Shown here: piece after piece, positions 8,336 to 17,784 of the stretch | How the letters are laid out: each line of letters opens with the position of its first letter | Numbering within the stretch: position 1 is the stretch's first letter | From: Asanoa sp. WMMD1127 | Lineage (GTDB): Bacteria > Actinomycetota > Actinomycetes > Mycobacteriales > Micromonosporaceae | NCBI RefSeq assembly: GCF_029626225.1 | Contig: NZ_JARUBP010000001.1 | Location: 3,410,001-3,474,000, forward strand | Reading direction: 5' to 3' | Length of the DNA stretch: 64,000 bases | Notes under the pieces: generated by a model | Database searches by the model: none | What the model was told of the DNA's origin: nothing | The model's input: only the letters and a program-made list of their open reading frames with translations | Position numbers and translations under genes: made by a program

Positions 8336-9007
8336 GTGCTCGACACGCGCCTCTACCACCACCTGGTGACCTGGTTGGGTCAATGGCCCAGCCGGCAGGC
8401 GCTGCAGATCGTCGGCTCCGAGCGCCGGCTGCGCCCGGCCTGGGACGGCGCGATCCGGCCCGCGGCCGGCGTCGGCACACCCGACGGCGTGCTGCTGTCG
8501 GTGCCGCCGCAGCGGGTCGAGACCGTCCGTGCCCTGGCCGATCTGCCGCTGCCCGACCTCCTCGACAAGCTGCCGGGCGCGGTCGGCTACGACGGCTGGC
8601 GCGCCTACGGCGCGGTGTTCCGGTGGTCGACCGATCCGGCGCCGCTGCCCGACGCGGGGGAGTGGATCCCGGTCGACGACCCCGTCGTGCCGCCCTGGCT
8701 GCGCCCGTTCGGCGGCGACGCGCTGATCGCCCGGGACGACGCCGGCGCCTACCTCGCCGGCGTCGGCGTGAAGCGGCACGACCCGCACGGCCACGAGATC
8801 GCGGTCGGCACCGAGCCCGCCGCCCGCGGCCGCGGCCTGGCCCGCCGCCTCGTCGCGCAGGCGGCCCGCCGGATCCTCGACGACGGAGCCGTGCCGACCT
8901 ACCTGCACGACCCGGCCAACCTGGCCTCCGCCAAGGTGGCCGCCGCGGCCGGTTTCCCGGACCTGGGCTGGGTCGCCTACGGCGTCGCCGGCCCCGACGG
9001 GCCCTAA
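8336..9007 (+). CDS. GNAT-family N-acetyltransferase
   Basis: A 223-residue protein whose C-terminal ~90 residues form a GNAT fold. The acetyl-CoA motif is GTEPAARGRGLARRLV (R/Q-x-x-G-x-G/A type), followed by a DPANLASAKVAAAAGF segment typical of motif B. The N-terminal half is a separate, less conserved domain, as in two-part actinobacterial GNATs. Start is GTG at 8336, 15 bases after copA, with GGAGG upstream, so the two are probably co-transcribed. Substrate unknown. The 3' end overlaps the end of the opposing ROK gene by four bases. Confidence 0.82.
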   Translation: MLDTRLYHHLVTWLGQWPSRQALQIVGSERRLRPAWDGAIRPAAGVGTPDGVLLSVPPQRVETVRALADLPLPDLLDKLPGAVGYDGWRAYGAVFRWSTDPAPLPDAGEWIPVDDPVVPPWLRPFGGDALIARDDAGAYLAGVGVKRHDPHGHEIAVGTEPAARGRGLARRLVAQAARRILDDGAVPTYLHDPANLASAKVAAAAGFPDLGWVAYGVAGPDGP

Positions 9008-10179
9008 CCGGTCGTAGAGCCGAAAACCTCGTCGCGTACGGCGTCCAGGGCGGTCAGCAGCGCCCCGCGCAGCACCGGCTCCTCGTCGACCTGGGTGACG
9101 ACGACCTTCGGCGAGACCAGCGTGATGGCGGCGACCTCGTGCTGCACCCGTTCGGCGAGCGCGCTGCCACCCGCCTGCCCGACCTCGCCGGCCAGCACCA
9201 CCAGCGGCGGGTCGAGCACCACGCACGTGCTGGCCACGCCGAGCGCGAGGCGCCGGGCGATCTCGTCGAGCACCGGGCCGCCCTCGGTGCCGGCCGTGAT
9301 CGCGGCCCGGATCGCGTCGGCGGCCGACGAGCCGCGGAAGCCGTGCTCGCGGGCCACCGCGCGCAGCGCCGCGGCGCCGGCCAGCTGGCCGAACGGCGGC
9401 TGGGAGCGGCGCGACTGGTCACGGTTGACCGGCATGCCCGGCACCGGCAGGTAACCGATCTCGCCCGCCGCCCCGCTGCTGCCGTGGTGCAGCCGGCCGC
9501 CGATCACGATCGCCAAGCCCACGCCGACGCCGGCCCAGACGAGCACGAAGTCGTCGATGCCGGCGGCCGCGCCGAACTCGGCCTCCGCGCAGGCCGCCAG
9601 GTTGACGTCGTTCTCGAAGACGACCGGGGTGTGCAGGTCCTCGCGCAGTGCGGCGAGCAGGCCCCGGTGCCAGCGCGGCAGGTTGAAGGCGAACGTGATG
9701 TCGCCGGAGCCCGGGTCGACGAGACCCGGCGTGCCCAGCACGACGCGGCGCACGCTGGCCAGTTGGGCGTGCGCGTTGCTGGCCGCCTGCACCACGGCCT
9801 CGTGCACCACGCCGACCGGGTCGTCGTTGTCCTTCGTGGACATCTCGACCTGGCCGATCACCTTGCCGGTGATGTCGGCGCACGCGGCGACCACGCGGTC
9901 GGCGGCGACATCCACCCCGACGACGTACGCGCTGCCCGGTCGCACCGCGTAGAGCTGCGCGTTGGGGCCCCGCCCGCCGGCCTGCTCGCCGACCCGGGAG
10001 ACCAGGCCCCGTTCCTCGAGCCGCTCGACCAGCTGCGAGGCCGTCACCTTGGACAGCCCGGTCAGCTCACCCAGTTGGGCGCGGGTCAGCGGGCCACGCG
10101 CGAGCAGCAGCTCGAGCGCCGCGCGGTCGTTGAGCGCGCGCAACAGGCGCGGGGTTCCGGGCAGGCGGGTCGACCCCAT
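9004..10179 (-). CDS. ROK-family transcriptional regulator
   Basis: A 391-residue protein with an N-terminal winged helix (about residues 15-70, with GLSKVTASQLVERLEERGLV) and a ROK sugar-kinase-like domain (about 85-390). The ROK part has the VGVDVAADRV phosphate-loop region and GEIGYLPVPG. It lacks the CxCGxxGC zinc motif normally found shortly after GEIG in ROK regulators such as NagC/Mlc. It is divergent from a NagZ-type hexosaminidase, suggesting control of amino-sugar or cell-wall recycling genes. The ligand is inferred from context only. Confidence 0.87.
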   Translation of the reverse strand: MGSTRLPGTPRLLRALNDRAALELLLARGPLTRAQLGELTGLSKVTASQLVERLEERGLVSRVGEQAGGRGPNAQLYAVRPGSAYVVGVDVAADRVVAACADITGKVIGQVEMSTKDNDDPVGVVHEAVVQAASNAHAQLASVRRVVLGTPGLVDPGSGDITFAFNLPRWHRGLLAALREDLHTPVVFENDVNLAACAEAEFGAAAGIDDFVLVWAGVGVGLAIVIGGRLHHGSSGAAGEIGYLPVPGMPVNRDQSRRSQPPFGQLAGAAALRAVAREHGFRGSSAADAIRAAITAGTEGGPVLDEIARRLALGVASTCVVLDPPLVVLAGEVGQAGGSALAERVQHEVAAITLVSPKVVVTQVDEEPVLRGALLTALDAVRDEVFGSTTG

Positions 10180-10208
10180 ACGGCATCCTCTAGCAATAAG
10201 GAATCTTT

Positions 10209-10222
10209 ACTAATACATTAGT
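10209..10222. promoter_or_regulatory. Candidate ROK operator between the regulator and nagZ
   Basis: ACTAATACATTAGT is a perfect palindrome (6-base arms, 2-base centre) in an A/T-rich island (10190-10222) within otherwise GC-rich DNA, about 30 bases before the ROK start codon. ROK regulators typically bind A/T-rich inverted repeats with TTAGTAA-like half sites, so autoregulation and nagZ control from this site are plausible. Confidence 0.55.
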
Positions 10223-10312
10223 CGCCTTACGAGTAGGCGTAGCGTACTGGGAAGCGAATGGTGCGACGATCACACAACCCGGCAGCAGCTGGTCACAAGA
10301 GGGTGAGAACCG

Positions 10313-11761
10313 ATGGCGATTGATCCCACTCTGCGCCGGCTCGCCCTGCGCACGCTGCTCGCGGCCTACCCCGGCAGCACCCCGCCGCCCTGGGCGCTCG
10401 ACCTCGTCGGCGAAGGGCTCGCGGGCTACACCCTCTTCGGCTTCAACATCGTCGACCGTGACCAGGTGGCCGCCAGCACAGCCGCGCTGCGCGCCGCCAA
10501 CCCGCGGGTGATCGTGGCGATCGACGAGGAGGGCGGCGACGTCACCCGCCTCGCGCACCGCACCGGCAGCCCCTATCCCGGCAACGCCGCGCTCGGCGCC
10601 CTCGACGACGTCGAGGTGACCCGCGCGGTCTACCGGGCCATCGGGGCGGACCTGGCCGCGGTCGGCGTGACCGTCGACCTCGCGCCGACCGTCGACGTCA
10701 ACACCGCCGACGACAACCCGATCATCGGCACCCGCTCGTTCGGCGCCGACACCGCGCGCGTCGCCGCGCACACCCGGGCCGCCGTCGAAGGGCTCCAGGA
10801 GGCCCGGGTCGCGGCCTGCGCCAAGCATTTCCCGGGCCACGGCGCGACCGTCGCCGACTCGCACCTCGAGCTGCCCACTGTGGACGTTCCGCTGGCGGTC
10901 CTGCGGGAGCGCGACCTGCCGCCGTTCGCGGCCGCGGTGGCGGGCGGCACCAAGGCGATGATGACAGCGCACATCCGGGTGCCGGAGCTGACCGGCGACG
11001 CGCCCGCCACGTTCAGCCGGGCGGCGCTGCACGACCTGCTCCGCGGCGAGCTCGGCTTCGACGGCACGCTGATCACCGACGCGCTGGAGATGAAGGGCGC
11101 CGCCATGGTCGCCGGCGGCACGGCCCAGGCCGCCCCGCTGGCGCTGGCGGCGGGGGCCGACCTGCTGTGCATCGGCGCCGACATCGACGCGGAGCTCGTC
11201 GAGGAGACGGCCGCCGAGATCGTGGCGGCGATCCAGGAGGGCCGGCTCGACGTCGCGCGGGTCGAGGAGGCGGCCGAGCGTACGGCCGCGCTCGCCGCCT
11301 GGGCCGTGCCCACCGTGCCGGCCGGGTCGGCGCCCGAGAGCCTGGGCTACGACGCGGCCCGGCGGGCGGTCCGGGTCGAGGGCGACCCGCTGGTCGACGG
11401 CGCGCCGCTGGTGGTCGAGCTGGCCACCACGTCGACGATCGCCGAGGGTCGGGTGCCGTGGGGCCTGCGGGACCACGTCGACGGCGTCGAGCAGATCCGC
11501 GCGGTGGCCGCCACGACCGGCGCCGACGAACTCGTGGCCCGGGCCGGGGGCCGGCCGATCGTGGTGGTCGCACGGCACGCGCACCGGTTGGCCAACGCGA
11601 CGCGGCTGATCGAGGACCTGGCCGCGCGGCACCCGGTCACGGTGGTGGAGATGGGTTGGCCGTCGAGCTGGCGTCCGGCCGGAGTGCGGGCGTTCGTGAC
11701 CACCTACGGCGCCAGCCACGCCAACGGGCGAGCGGCTGCGGCGGTGCTCGGACTGCGCTGA
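10313..11761 (+). CDS. nagZ: Beta-N-acetylhexosaminidase, glycoside hydrolase family 3
   Basis: A 482-residue GH3 enzyme releasing N-acetylglucosamine from 1,6-anhydro-muropeptides or chitooligosaccharides. The signature KHFPGHG is at 171-177, preceded by VAIDEEGGDVTRL (substrate pocket) and followed by DSHLELP. The nucleophile is Asp256 in ITDALEM. No signal peptide is present, so the enzyme is probably cytosolic as in NagZ recycling enzymes. A C-terminal ~150-residue extension (after about 330) resembles a GH3 alpha/beta sandwich. ATG 10313 has GAGGGTGAG nearby upstream. It is divergent from the ROK gene with a shared control region. Confidence 0.88.
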   Translation: MAIDPTLRRLALRTLLAAYPGSTPPPWALDLVGEGLAGYTLFGFNIVDRDQVAASTAALRAANPRVIVAIDEEGGDVTRLAHRTGSPYPGNAALGALDDVEVTRAVYRAIGADLAAVGVTVDLAPTVDVNTADDNPIIGTRSFGADTARVAAHTRAAVEGLQEARVAACAKHFPGHGATVADSHLELPTVDVPLAVLRERDLPPFAAAVAGGTKAMMTAHIRVPELTGDAPATFSRAALHDLLRGELGFDGTLITDALEMKGAAMVAGGTAQAAPLALAAGADLLCIGADIDAELVEETAAEIVAAIQEGRLDVARVEEAAERTAALAAWAVPTVPAGSAPESLGYDAARRAVRVEGDPLVDGAPLVVELATTSTIAEGRVPWGLRDHVDGVEQIRAVAATTGADELVARAGGRPIVVVARHAHRLANATRLIEDLAARHPVTVVEMGWPSSWRPAGVRAFVTTYGASHANGRAAAAVLGLR

Positions 11762-11775
11762 TTGAACGTGTTCAA
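11762..11775. promoter_or_regulatory. TetR operator copy 1
   Basis: TTGAACGTGTTCAA is an inverted repeat with 6-base arms and GT in the centre, immediately after the nagZ stop codon. The TTGAACxxGTTCAA form is typical of TetR-family sites. A -10-like TACGAT lies 15 bases downstream, so bound repressor would block the tetR promoter. Confidence 0.75.
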
Positions 11776-11807
11776 GTCTCGCGTACGATGAGGCTCGCGC
11801 CAGTAAG

Positions 11808-11821
11808 TTGAACGTGTTCGA
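11808..11821. promoter_or_regulatory. TetR operator copy 2
   Basis: TTGAACGTGTTCGA repeats operator 1 with one changed base, starting 46 bases after it and 33 bases before the tetR ATG. The two copies are in the same orientation and probably bind the product of the next gene. Confidence 0.7.
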
Positions 11822-11853
11822 CACCGCGGTGCGGAGTCGGTACGGTGTGAACG

Positions 11854-12597
11854 ATGACCGACCGACCCGTTCCGCGGCCCGCCGACGCCGGTGGCGCCGC
11901 CGAGCAAACGGGGGTCGGCGGCGCTGCCGGCGCCGAGCCCGCCACCGCCCGGGGTGAGCAGACCCGCCAGCTCATCCTCGACACGGCACTGCGGCTGTTC
12001 CGCGAGCGGGGCTACGCGCAGACCACCATGCGGGCCGTCGCCAAGGAAGCGGGTGTGGCGGTCGGCAACGCCTACTACTACTTCGGCTCCAAGGAACACC
12101 TGATCCAGGAGTTCTACGCCGAGACGCAGGTGGAGCACCGGGCCAGGGCCGCCGGCGTGCTGGCCACCGAGACCGGGTTCGCCGAGCGGCTGCGTGGCGT
12201 GCTGCACGCCGGTGTCGACACGCTCGCGCCGTCGCACGAGTTCGCCGCGACGTTCTTCAAGACCGCGGCCGAGCCCACCTCGCCGCTGAGCCCGTTCTCG
12301 GCCGAGTCCTCGGCGCCGCGCGACGCGTCGATCGCGCTGTTCCGCGAGACGCTGGTCGGCTCGACGGCCAAAGTGGACCCCGAGCTGCGCGACGACCTGC
12401 CGGAGCTGCTCTGGCTCGCCTACATGGGCGTCATCCTCTACTGGGTGTACGACCGTTCGCCCGACCAGGCCAAGACGCGCGCGCTGATCGACGGCGCGGT
12501 GCCGCTGATCGACCGCCTCGTCGGCCTGTCCCGGCTGCGGGTGCTGCGTCCGGTGACCCGTGACGTGCTGGGGCTGATCCGTACCCTCCGTCGATAA
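11854..12597 (+). CDS. TetR-family transcriptional regulator
   Basis: A 247-residue regulator. A disordered ~35-residue leader precedes the TetR DNA-binding domain (about 36-85), which has TRQLILDTALRLFRERGY, the recognition helix region GVAVGNAYYYFGSK and the following hydrophobic helix. The ligand-binding half has no recognisable cofactor motif. ATG 11854 is the first in frame after the two operators. The gene precedes an ABC exporter ATPase by 41 bases, and that transporter is the most likely target. Ligand unknown. Confidence 0.88.
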   Translation: MTDRPVPRPADAGGAAEQTGVGGAAGAEPATARGEQTRQLILDTALRLFRERGYAQTTMRAVAKEAGVAVGNAYYYFGSKEHLIQEFYAETQVEHRARAAGVLATETGFAERLRGVLHAGVDTLAPSHEFAATFFKTAAEPTSPLSPFSAESSAPRDASIALFRETLVGSTAKVDPELRDDLPELLWLAYMGVILYWVYDRSPDQAKTRALIDGAVPLIDRLVGLSRLRVLRPVTRDVLGLIRTLRR

Positions 12598-12638
12598 TGG
12601 ATTGCTGAGCGTGCCGGTCACCACCGACCATCGATGGC

Positions 12639-13366
<728 letters not shown>

Positions 13367-13370
<4 letters not shown>

Positions 13371-14187
13371 CGCTCGCCTACGACGTCAGCAGCGGCGTCG
13401 CCGCCCGCCGCCGGGTGGCCGGGGTCGTGCTCCGCGACTGGTACGCGCTGCACCGCAACGGCGGCCGCCTGCTCGACATCTTCTTCTGGCCCGTGCTGGA
13501 GCTGGTGACCTGGGGCTTCGTCTCGGTGTTCCTGCGCGCCAACGACGTCCCGATCGCGGTGTCGATGCTGCTCGGCGCGGTGCTGCTCTGGCACGGGGTG
13601 GCCCGCGCCCAGGCCGAGCTCGCGATGGTGTTCATGCAGGACGTGTGGAGCCGCAACCTGCTCAACGTGTTCACCAGCCCGATCTCGCTGGCCGAGTTCC
13701 TGGCCGGCCACGTCTCATCTTCGGCGCGGGCCTCATCGTGGCTAGCACAGCGGTGCTGTCGACCCTGGCGTTGCTGCTCTACGGCTTCGGCGTGACCGTG
13801 ATCGGCCCCGCGCTCGTCCCGTTCCTGCTCGTGCTGATCGTGATGGGCTGGGCCCTGGGCGTCGTCGCGATCGCGGTGGTGATCCGCTTCGGCGAGGGCT
13901 CGCAATCGGTGGCCTGGGTCCTCGCGGCCGCCTTCCAACCCTTCGCGGCGGTGTTCTACCCGGTCTCGGTGCTGCCGCCGGTGGCGCAGGCGATCGCCCA
14001 CGCGGTGCCGGCCAGCTACGTCTTCGAGGGCCTACGCGGCGTGCTCGACGGCCGCGGCGTCGACCTGGCCGGCCTCGCGACGGCGGCCGCGCTCGACGTC
14101 GTGCTGGTGGCCGCCGCGCTGGCCTTCCTGGCATACGCGTTGCGGCACGCCCGCCGCACCGGCCGCCTCTCCAAGTTCGGCGAGTGA
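13367..14187 (+). pseudogene. ABC-2 type exporter permease, broken by a single frameshift
   Basis: The gene starts at ATG 13367 as MTLAYDVSSG and reads well for about 115 residues to SLAEFLAGHV. Coding potential then jumps to another frame at about 13712-13714, continuing as LIFGAGLIVASTAVLSTLALLLYGFG to the stop at 14187. Joined, the halves give a normal ~273-residue permease with six membrane segments. The jump is explained by one lost base (a G in what would be CACGTGCTC). Both halves keep codon bias and there is no other damage, so the lesion is very recent, a sequencing error, or a rare recoding event. No slippery heptamer is visible. Confidence 0.82.
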
Positions 14188-14298
14188 CGGCCGAACCCGG
14201 CGAATGCGTGCCGGGAATCGGCCAGCGTGGCCGGGTCCAACCGAGTGTGGGACGGAATTGGCCAGTGCGGCCGGATCCGGCGAGTGCGGGCCGGTTTC
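14179..14298. repeat. Six degenerate ~20-bp tandem repeats between convergent genes
   Basis: Units begin at 14179, 14199, 14220, 14241, 14260 and 14279. The approximate consensus is GGCGAGTGCGGCCGGAATCC, varying by 19-21 bp. The first unit overlaps the permease stop codon. The array fills most of the gap before the oppositely oriented EamA gene and contains short GGCC-rich inverted segments that could act in 3'-end formation. Confidence 0.65.
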
Positions 14299-14317
14299 TC
14301 GCTGGTCCGGGCAGCGA

Positions 14318-15193
14318 TCAGGCGGCGGGCACGGCGAGCAGGGCGACGCCGATGGCCACCGCCACGCTGGCCGCGACCCGTACCCGGCCCATGGGTTCCT
14401 TGAAGGCCAGCATGCCGATCACGGCCGCGACCACCACGCTGCTCTCCCGCAGCGCCGCCACCGCGGCCAACGCGCCCCGGGTCTGCGCCCACAGCACCAA
14501 CCCGTAGGCCATTGTGGACATCACGGTGACGGCGGCCGCGGCCAGCCAGGCCCGGCCGCCGGCCGCCAGGATCGGGACGCCGGCGCCCCGCCGGGTCCGC
14601 AGGGCACCCACCAGCACCACCGTGGCGGCGCACTCCAGGCCGACCAGCCAGAGCGTGTAGCCGGCGGCGCTGCCACTGGCCCGCACGCCGACGCCGTCGA
14701 CCAGGGTGTAGCTGGCGATGGTCAGCCCGGTGAAGAGCGCCGCCAGCACGGCCGGGCGGTTCGCGCGGACGCGGCGCCACGGGGTCAGGCCGAGCACGCC
14801 GATCGCGGCCGCGATGACCAGGACGCCCACGGCCGGCACCGGCGCCAGCGGCTCGTGCAGCGCGAGCGCCGCGACCACCGCCACGACCACCGGACCGAGA
14901 CCACGGGCCAGGGGGTACGTCTGGTTGAAGTCACCGAGCCGGTACGCCGCGAGCAGGCCGAGGTTGTAGCCGACGTGGATGACCACGGAGGCGATCAGCC
15001 ATGGCCATGAGCCGCCGGCCGGCATCTCGACGAACCACAACCCGGCGGCGCACATGACCACACCGACGAGGCTGGACCGGCCGAAGATGCCGATCTGGTC
15101 GCCGGAGCCCTTGACCACCGCGTTCCAGGACGCGTGCAGCACCGCCGCGACCAGGACCGCGACCACCGCCGCGGGCCCGGCCCAGGGACTCAT
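14318..15193 (-). CDS. EamA/DMT-family membrane transporter
   Basis: A 291-residue protein with about ten hydrophobic segments in two EamA halves. Each half has the internal-repeat signature, for example YPLARGLGPVVVAVVAALALHEPL and ALRESSVVVAAVIGMLAFKEP. DMT proteins export metabolites or act as permeases; the substrate cannot be read from sequence. The ATG at 15193 overlaps the stop of the upstream beta-lactamase-like gene (ATGA), so the two are co-translated. GTG or TTG alternatives are unnecessary. Confidence 0.85.
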   Translation of the reverse strand: MSPWAGPAAVVAVLVAAVLHASWNAVVKGSGDQIGIFGRSSLVGVVMCAAGLWFVEMPAGGSWPWLIASVVIHVGYNLGLLAAYRLGDFNQTYPLARGLGPVVVAVVAALALHEPLAPVPAVGVLVIAAAIGVLGLTPWRRVRANRPAVLAALFTGLTIASYTLVDGVGVRASGSAAGYTLWLVGLECAATVVLVGALRTRRGAGVPILAAGGRAWLAAAAVTVMSTMAYGLVLWAQTRGALAAVAALRESSVVVAAVIGMLAFKEPMGRVRVAASVAVAIGVALLAVPAA

Positions 15194-16521
15194 ACGACGT
15201 TGGCGGCGGCCACCCGGGCCGGATCGGGGTTGGCCCAGCTCCAGTTGGGGTGTGCGCGGTTGGTCAGCAGCACGAAGACCAGCTTGCGGGCCGGGTTGAC
15301 GACGAACGAGGTGCCGGTGAAGCCGGTGTGCCCGAACGAGCGCGAGCCACCGAGGCGACCCATGAACCACGGTTGGTTGAGCACCACGCCGAGGCCGTGG
15401 TCGGCGGTCCGGTGTGGACGCTCCGGGTCGATCGCGGGCTTGCCCTTGTTGGCGTTGGTCAGCATCCGCTTGACGATGTCGGCGGACAGGATCCGCTTGC
15501 CGGCGTGCGTACCCCCGTTGAGGAGCAGCTGCCCGATCACCGCGACGTCGGCGGCGGTGCTGAAGACCCCCGCGGACCCGGCGATGCCGCCCATGATGTT
15601 GGCGACGTCGTCGTGGACGGTCCCGCGCAGCAGGCCGCGCGAGGTGCGGGCGTCGGTGGCGACGAGGCGGGCCCGGCCGGCCGTGCTCAGCCAACCGGCG
15701 GTCAGGGGGTTGAAGCCCGTGTCACGCAGGCCCAACGGGTCGGTGAGATCCCGCTTCAGCGCCGCATCCAGGCGCAGACCGGTGGCCTGCTCGACGAGGT
15801 ACGCGGCGATCATCAGGCCGACGCTCGAGTAGCGGAACGTGTTGCCCGGCACCGCGCCTTTGACCAGCGGCGTCTGCTGCACGGCGCGGCGGCGGGCCGC
15901 GTCGTCGGGCAGCCCGGTCACCGCGGCGCCGACCGGCAGCCCGCTGGTGTGGGTCAGCAACATCTCTACGGTCACCGCGGCCTTGCCGGCGCCGGTGAAG
16001 TCCTGCAGATAGGAGGCGACCGGGGCGGCCAGGTCGATCCTGCCCTTGTCGACCTGCTGCAGGAGCAGGATCGAGGTGTAGACCTTGGTGAGCGAGGCCA
16101 GGTCGAAGATCGAGTCGGCGCGCATCTTCACGCGCTGCGACGTCGGCAGCTCGACCGGGCCGGCCTTGTAGCGCAGCGCGTCGCCGACCGCGACCTGGGT
16201 GGTGACCTTGCCGTCGACGACGACCAGACCGACCGCGCCGGCGTAGGTGGGGTGGTTCGGGTTCGCGCTGGTGGGCTTGAGGTATTGGCTCAGCGTCGCG
16301 GTGAGCTTGGGTGGGTCCGGCGGATGCACCACGACGGACTCGCCCGGCCGGCCCGAGGGCTTGACGGGGCCGCCGGCGCCGACGCCCGGGGCGGGCTCAC
16401 CGCTGCCGGGCCGCCATCGGTTGGTGGACGGGTCGGCGCAACCGGTCACCGCGCCGACTGCGGCGGCCAGGCCACCCGTCAACACCACTCGCCGCGAAAC
16501 AGACACGGCGCCGATCGTCAC
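15190..16521 (-). CDS. Serine hydrolase of the beta-lactamase class C/esterase type, Tat lipoprotein
   Basis: A ~443-residue secreted protein. The N-terminus has SRR before a hydrophobic stretch ending in VTGC, a twin-arginine signal with lipobox. A Pro/Gly linker follows, then a class C fold with SLTK (catalytic Ser-x-x-Lys), YSS in place of YxN, and HTG in place of KTG. These substitutions are usual in EstB-type esterases and D-amino-acid peptidases rather than true beta-lactamases. Starts GTG 16521 or GTG 16506 are both possible. It is co-translated with the EamA transporter. A resistance role should not be assumed. Confidence 0.85.
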   Translation of the reverse strand: MTIGAVSVSRRVVLTGGLAAAVGAVTGCADPSTNRWRPGSGEPAPGVGAGGPVKPSGRPGESVVVHPPDPPKLTATLSQYLKPTSANPNHPTYAGAVGLVVVDGKVTTQVAVGDALRYKAGPVELPTSQRVKMRADSIFDLASLTKVYTSILLLQQVDKGRIDLAAPVASYLQDFTGAGKAAVTVEMLLTHTSGLPVGAAVTGLPDDAARRRAVQQTPLVKGAVPGNTFRYSSVGLMIAAYLVEQATGLRLDAALKRDLTDPLGLRDTGFNPLTAGWLSTAGRARLVATDARTSRGLLRGTVHDDVANIMGGIAGSAGVFSTAADVAVIGQLLLNGGTHAGKRILSADIVKRMLTNANKGKPAIDPERPHRTADHGLGVVLNQPWFMGRLGGSRSFGHTGFTGTSFVVNPARKLVFVLLTNRAHPNWSWANPDPARVAAANVV

Positions 16522-16551
16522 ACGGATCCGCCCACCGTGCCACCCCGTGCA

Positions 16552-16600
16552 AAGGAACGGTCCGTTGTTAACGCTATGCGTTAACAACGGACCGTTCCTT
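16552..16600. repeat. Palindromic AACGG-CCGTT repeat, copy A (23-bp perfect arms)
   Basis: Arms 16552-16574 and 16578-16600 are perfect reverse complements with a 3-base loop (TAT). The arms contain AACGGTCCGTT and GTTAACGC. The element ends four bases before the stop of the leftward ApbE-like gene and lies upstream of the beta-lactamase-like gene. Related copies lie at 37600 and 42435, also just past leftward genes. It probably folds in RNA as a terminator or a 3' stabiliser; it lacks a U-run. Confidence 0.88.
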
Positions 16601-16604
16601 GCGC

Positions 16605-17705
16605 TCAGGTCTCGGCCGCGGTCGGCCAGGTGCCGAAGAAACGGAGTCCGCGGTCCTCGTCGACCAGCCGGGCCGACGCGCCGAGACCCTGCAGCCACGA
16701 CGGTGCCAGGACGCCGCGGGCCAGGCTCGCGTGGGCCACGGCGGCCGCGCGCAGGGCGGAGAAAGCGGACACGGTGGCCGTACGCCAGACGGGTCGCGCG
16801 GCATGGCCGGTCTCCGGGTCGACGATCTGGTGCACCAGCTCCTCGGCGGTGTCCCAGTGCCGGTGGTGGCTGCTCGCCGTGGACACGGCGGCCCCGCCCG
16901 GCAGCGCCACGCGGGCGGCCGGGTCGACCGGTCCGTCGCGCACCAGCAGCGGCCAGCCGCTGCGCGGGGCCGGGCCGGCCGTCGCGATGTCGCCGCCGAC
17001 CGCGACCAGCACGCCCATGTCGAGCGTCGCGGCGACCAGGGACGCGCAGCGGTCGACAGCGCGGGCCCGCATGGTGACCGACAGGTCGAGCGTGACACCC
17101 TCCGGGATGGTCAGCCGCCGCCCCTCGAGGCGCACCTCTTCCCAGCTCGGCGCCCGATAGACGGCGAGCGGGCCGACCTGCACGTGCCGGGTGGCGCCGG
17201 TGGTGACCAGCGCGCCGAAGTCCGGGTCGTACCCGAGGCTGGTGAGCATCGCGCCGACGGCCGGGTCGACGTCGCCGTCGGTCTCCCGGGCCGCGGTGAG
17301 CGCGACCGAGACCAGCTCGGCGAGCAGTGGGCTGACCTCGCTGCCGTCGCCGGCCGAGGCCAGCTCGGAGTCGGGCCGCAGCCGGCTCGCGGCCACGTCG
17401 ATCGCGCGCAGCTCGCCGTCGACCAGCTGGGCGGCCCGGTCGAGCTGCTCCCGGTCGGTGACCTGGACCCGGACCGGCTCGTCCCAGAGTGTCCACTGTG
17501 CAGTGGCCACGGTGGGCGGCGCTTCCGGCGCGACCGACAGCATGGGCCACTGGGTGAACGCGGGCGGTGGCGCCGGCGGCGACGGTGGAGGCGCGGCCCC
17601 GGGCGGGGGGCCCTGCCCGGAACCGCGCGCGGACCCCGGCGAGCGGCCGGAGTTGCCGAAGACGCTGGCCACAAGCGCAACAAGCAGCACACCCGTGAAC
17701 ACCAT
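16605..17705 (-). CDS. ApbE-like (FAD:protein FMN transferase family) protein with degenerate active site
   Basis: A 366-residue protein with an N-terminal hydrophobic segment (VFTGVLLVALVASVFG) and a Pro-rich linker, so it is exported or anchored. The ApbE fold is recognisable from VAVGGDIATAG and HQIVDPETG. Two features expected of active enzymes are altered: the DLGGxxKG-like region reads DLSVTMRARAVD without the lysine, and the late Asp/Thr magnesium motif (DAxxTA) reads LRAAAVAHA. Flavinylation activity is therefore doubtful. ATG 17705 has GAGGGGG upstream. No Rnf/Nqr or FMN-domain partner lies nearby. Confidence 0.72.
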   Translation of the reverse strand: MVFTGVLLVALVASVFGNSGRSPGSARGSGQGPPPGAAPPPSPPAPPPAFTQWPMLSVAPEAPPTVATAQWTLWDEPVRVQVTDREQLDRAAQLVDGELRAIDVAASRLRPDSELASAGDGSEVSPLLAELVSVALTAARETDGDVDPAVGAMLTSLGYDPDFGALVTTGATRHVQVGPLAVYRAPSWEEVRLEGRRLTIPEGVTLDLSVTMRARAVDRCASLVAATLDMGVLVAVGGDIATAGPAPRSGWPLLVRDGPVDPAARVALPGGAAVSTASSHHRHWDTAEELVHQIVDPETGHAARPVWRTATVSAFSALRAAAVAHASLARGVLAPSWLQGLGASARLVDEDRGLRFFGTWPTAAET

Positions 17706-17784
17706 CGCTGCCCCCTCAGTGACGGATCTCTCAGGCTTAGCGCGCTTTCCTGGACGTTTCCTGAGAGTCCGGGGCAGGTGGGAC

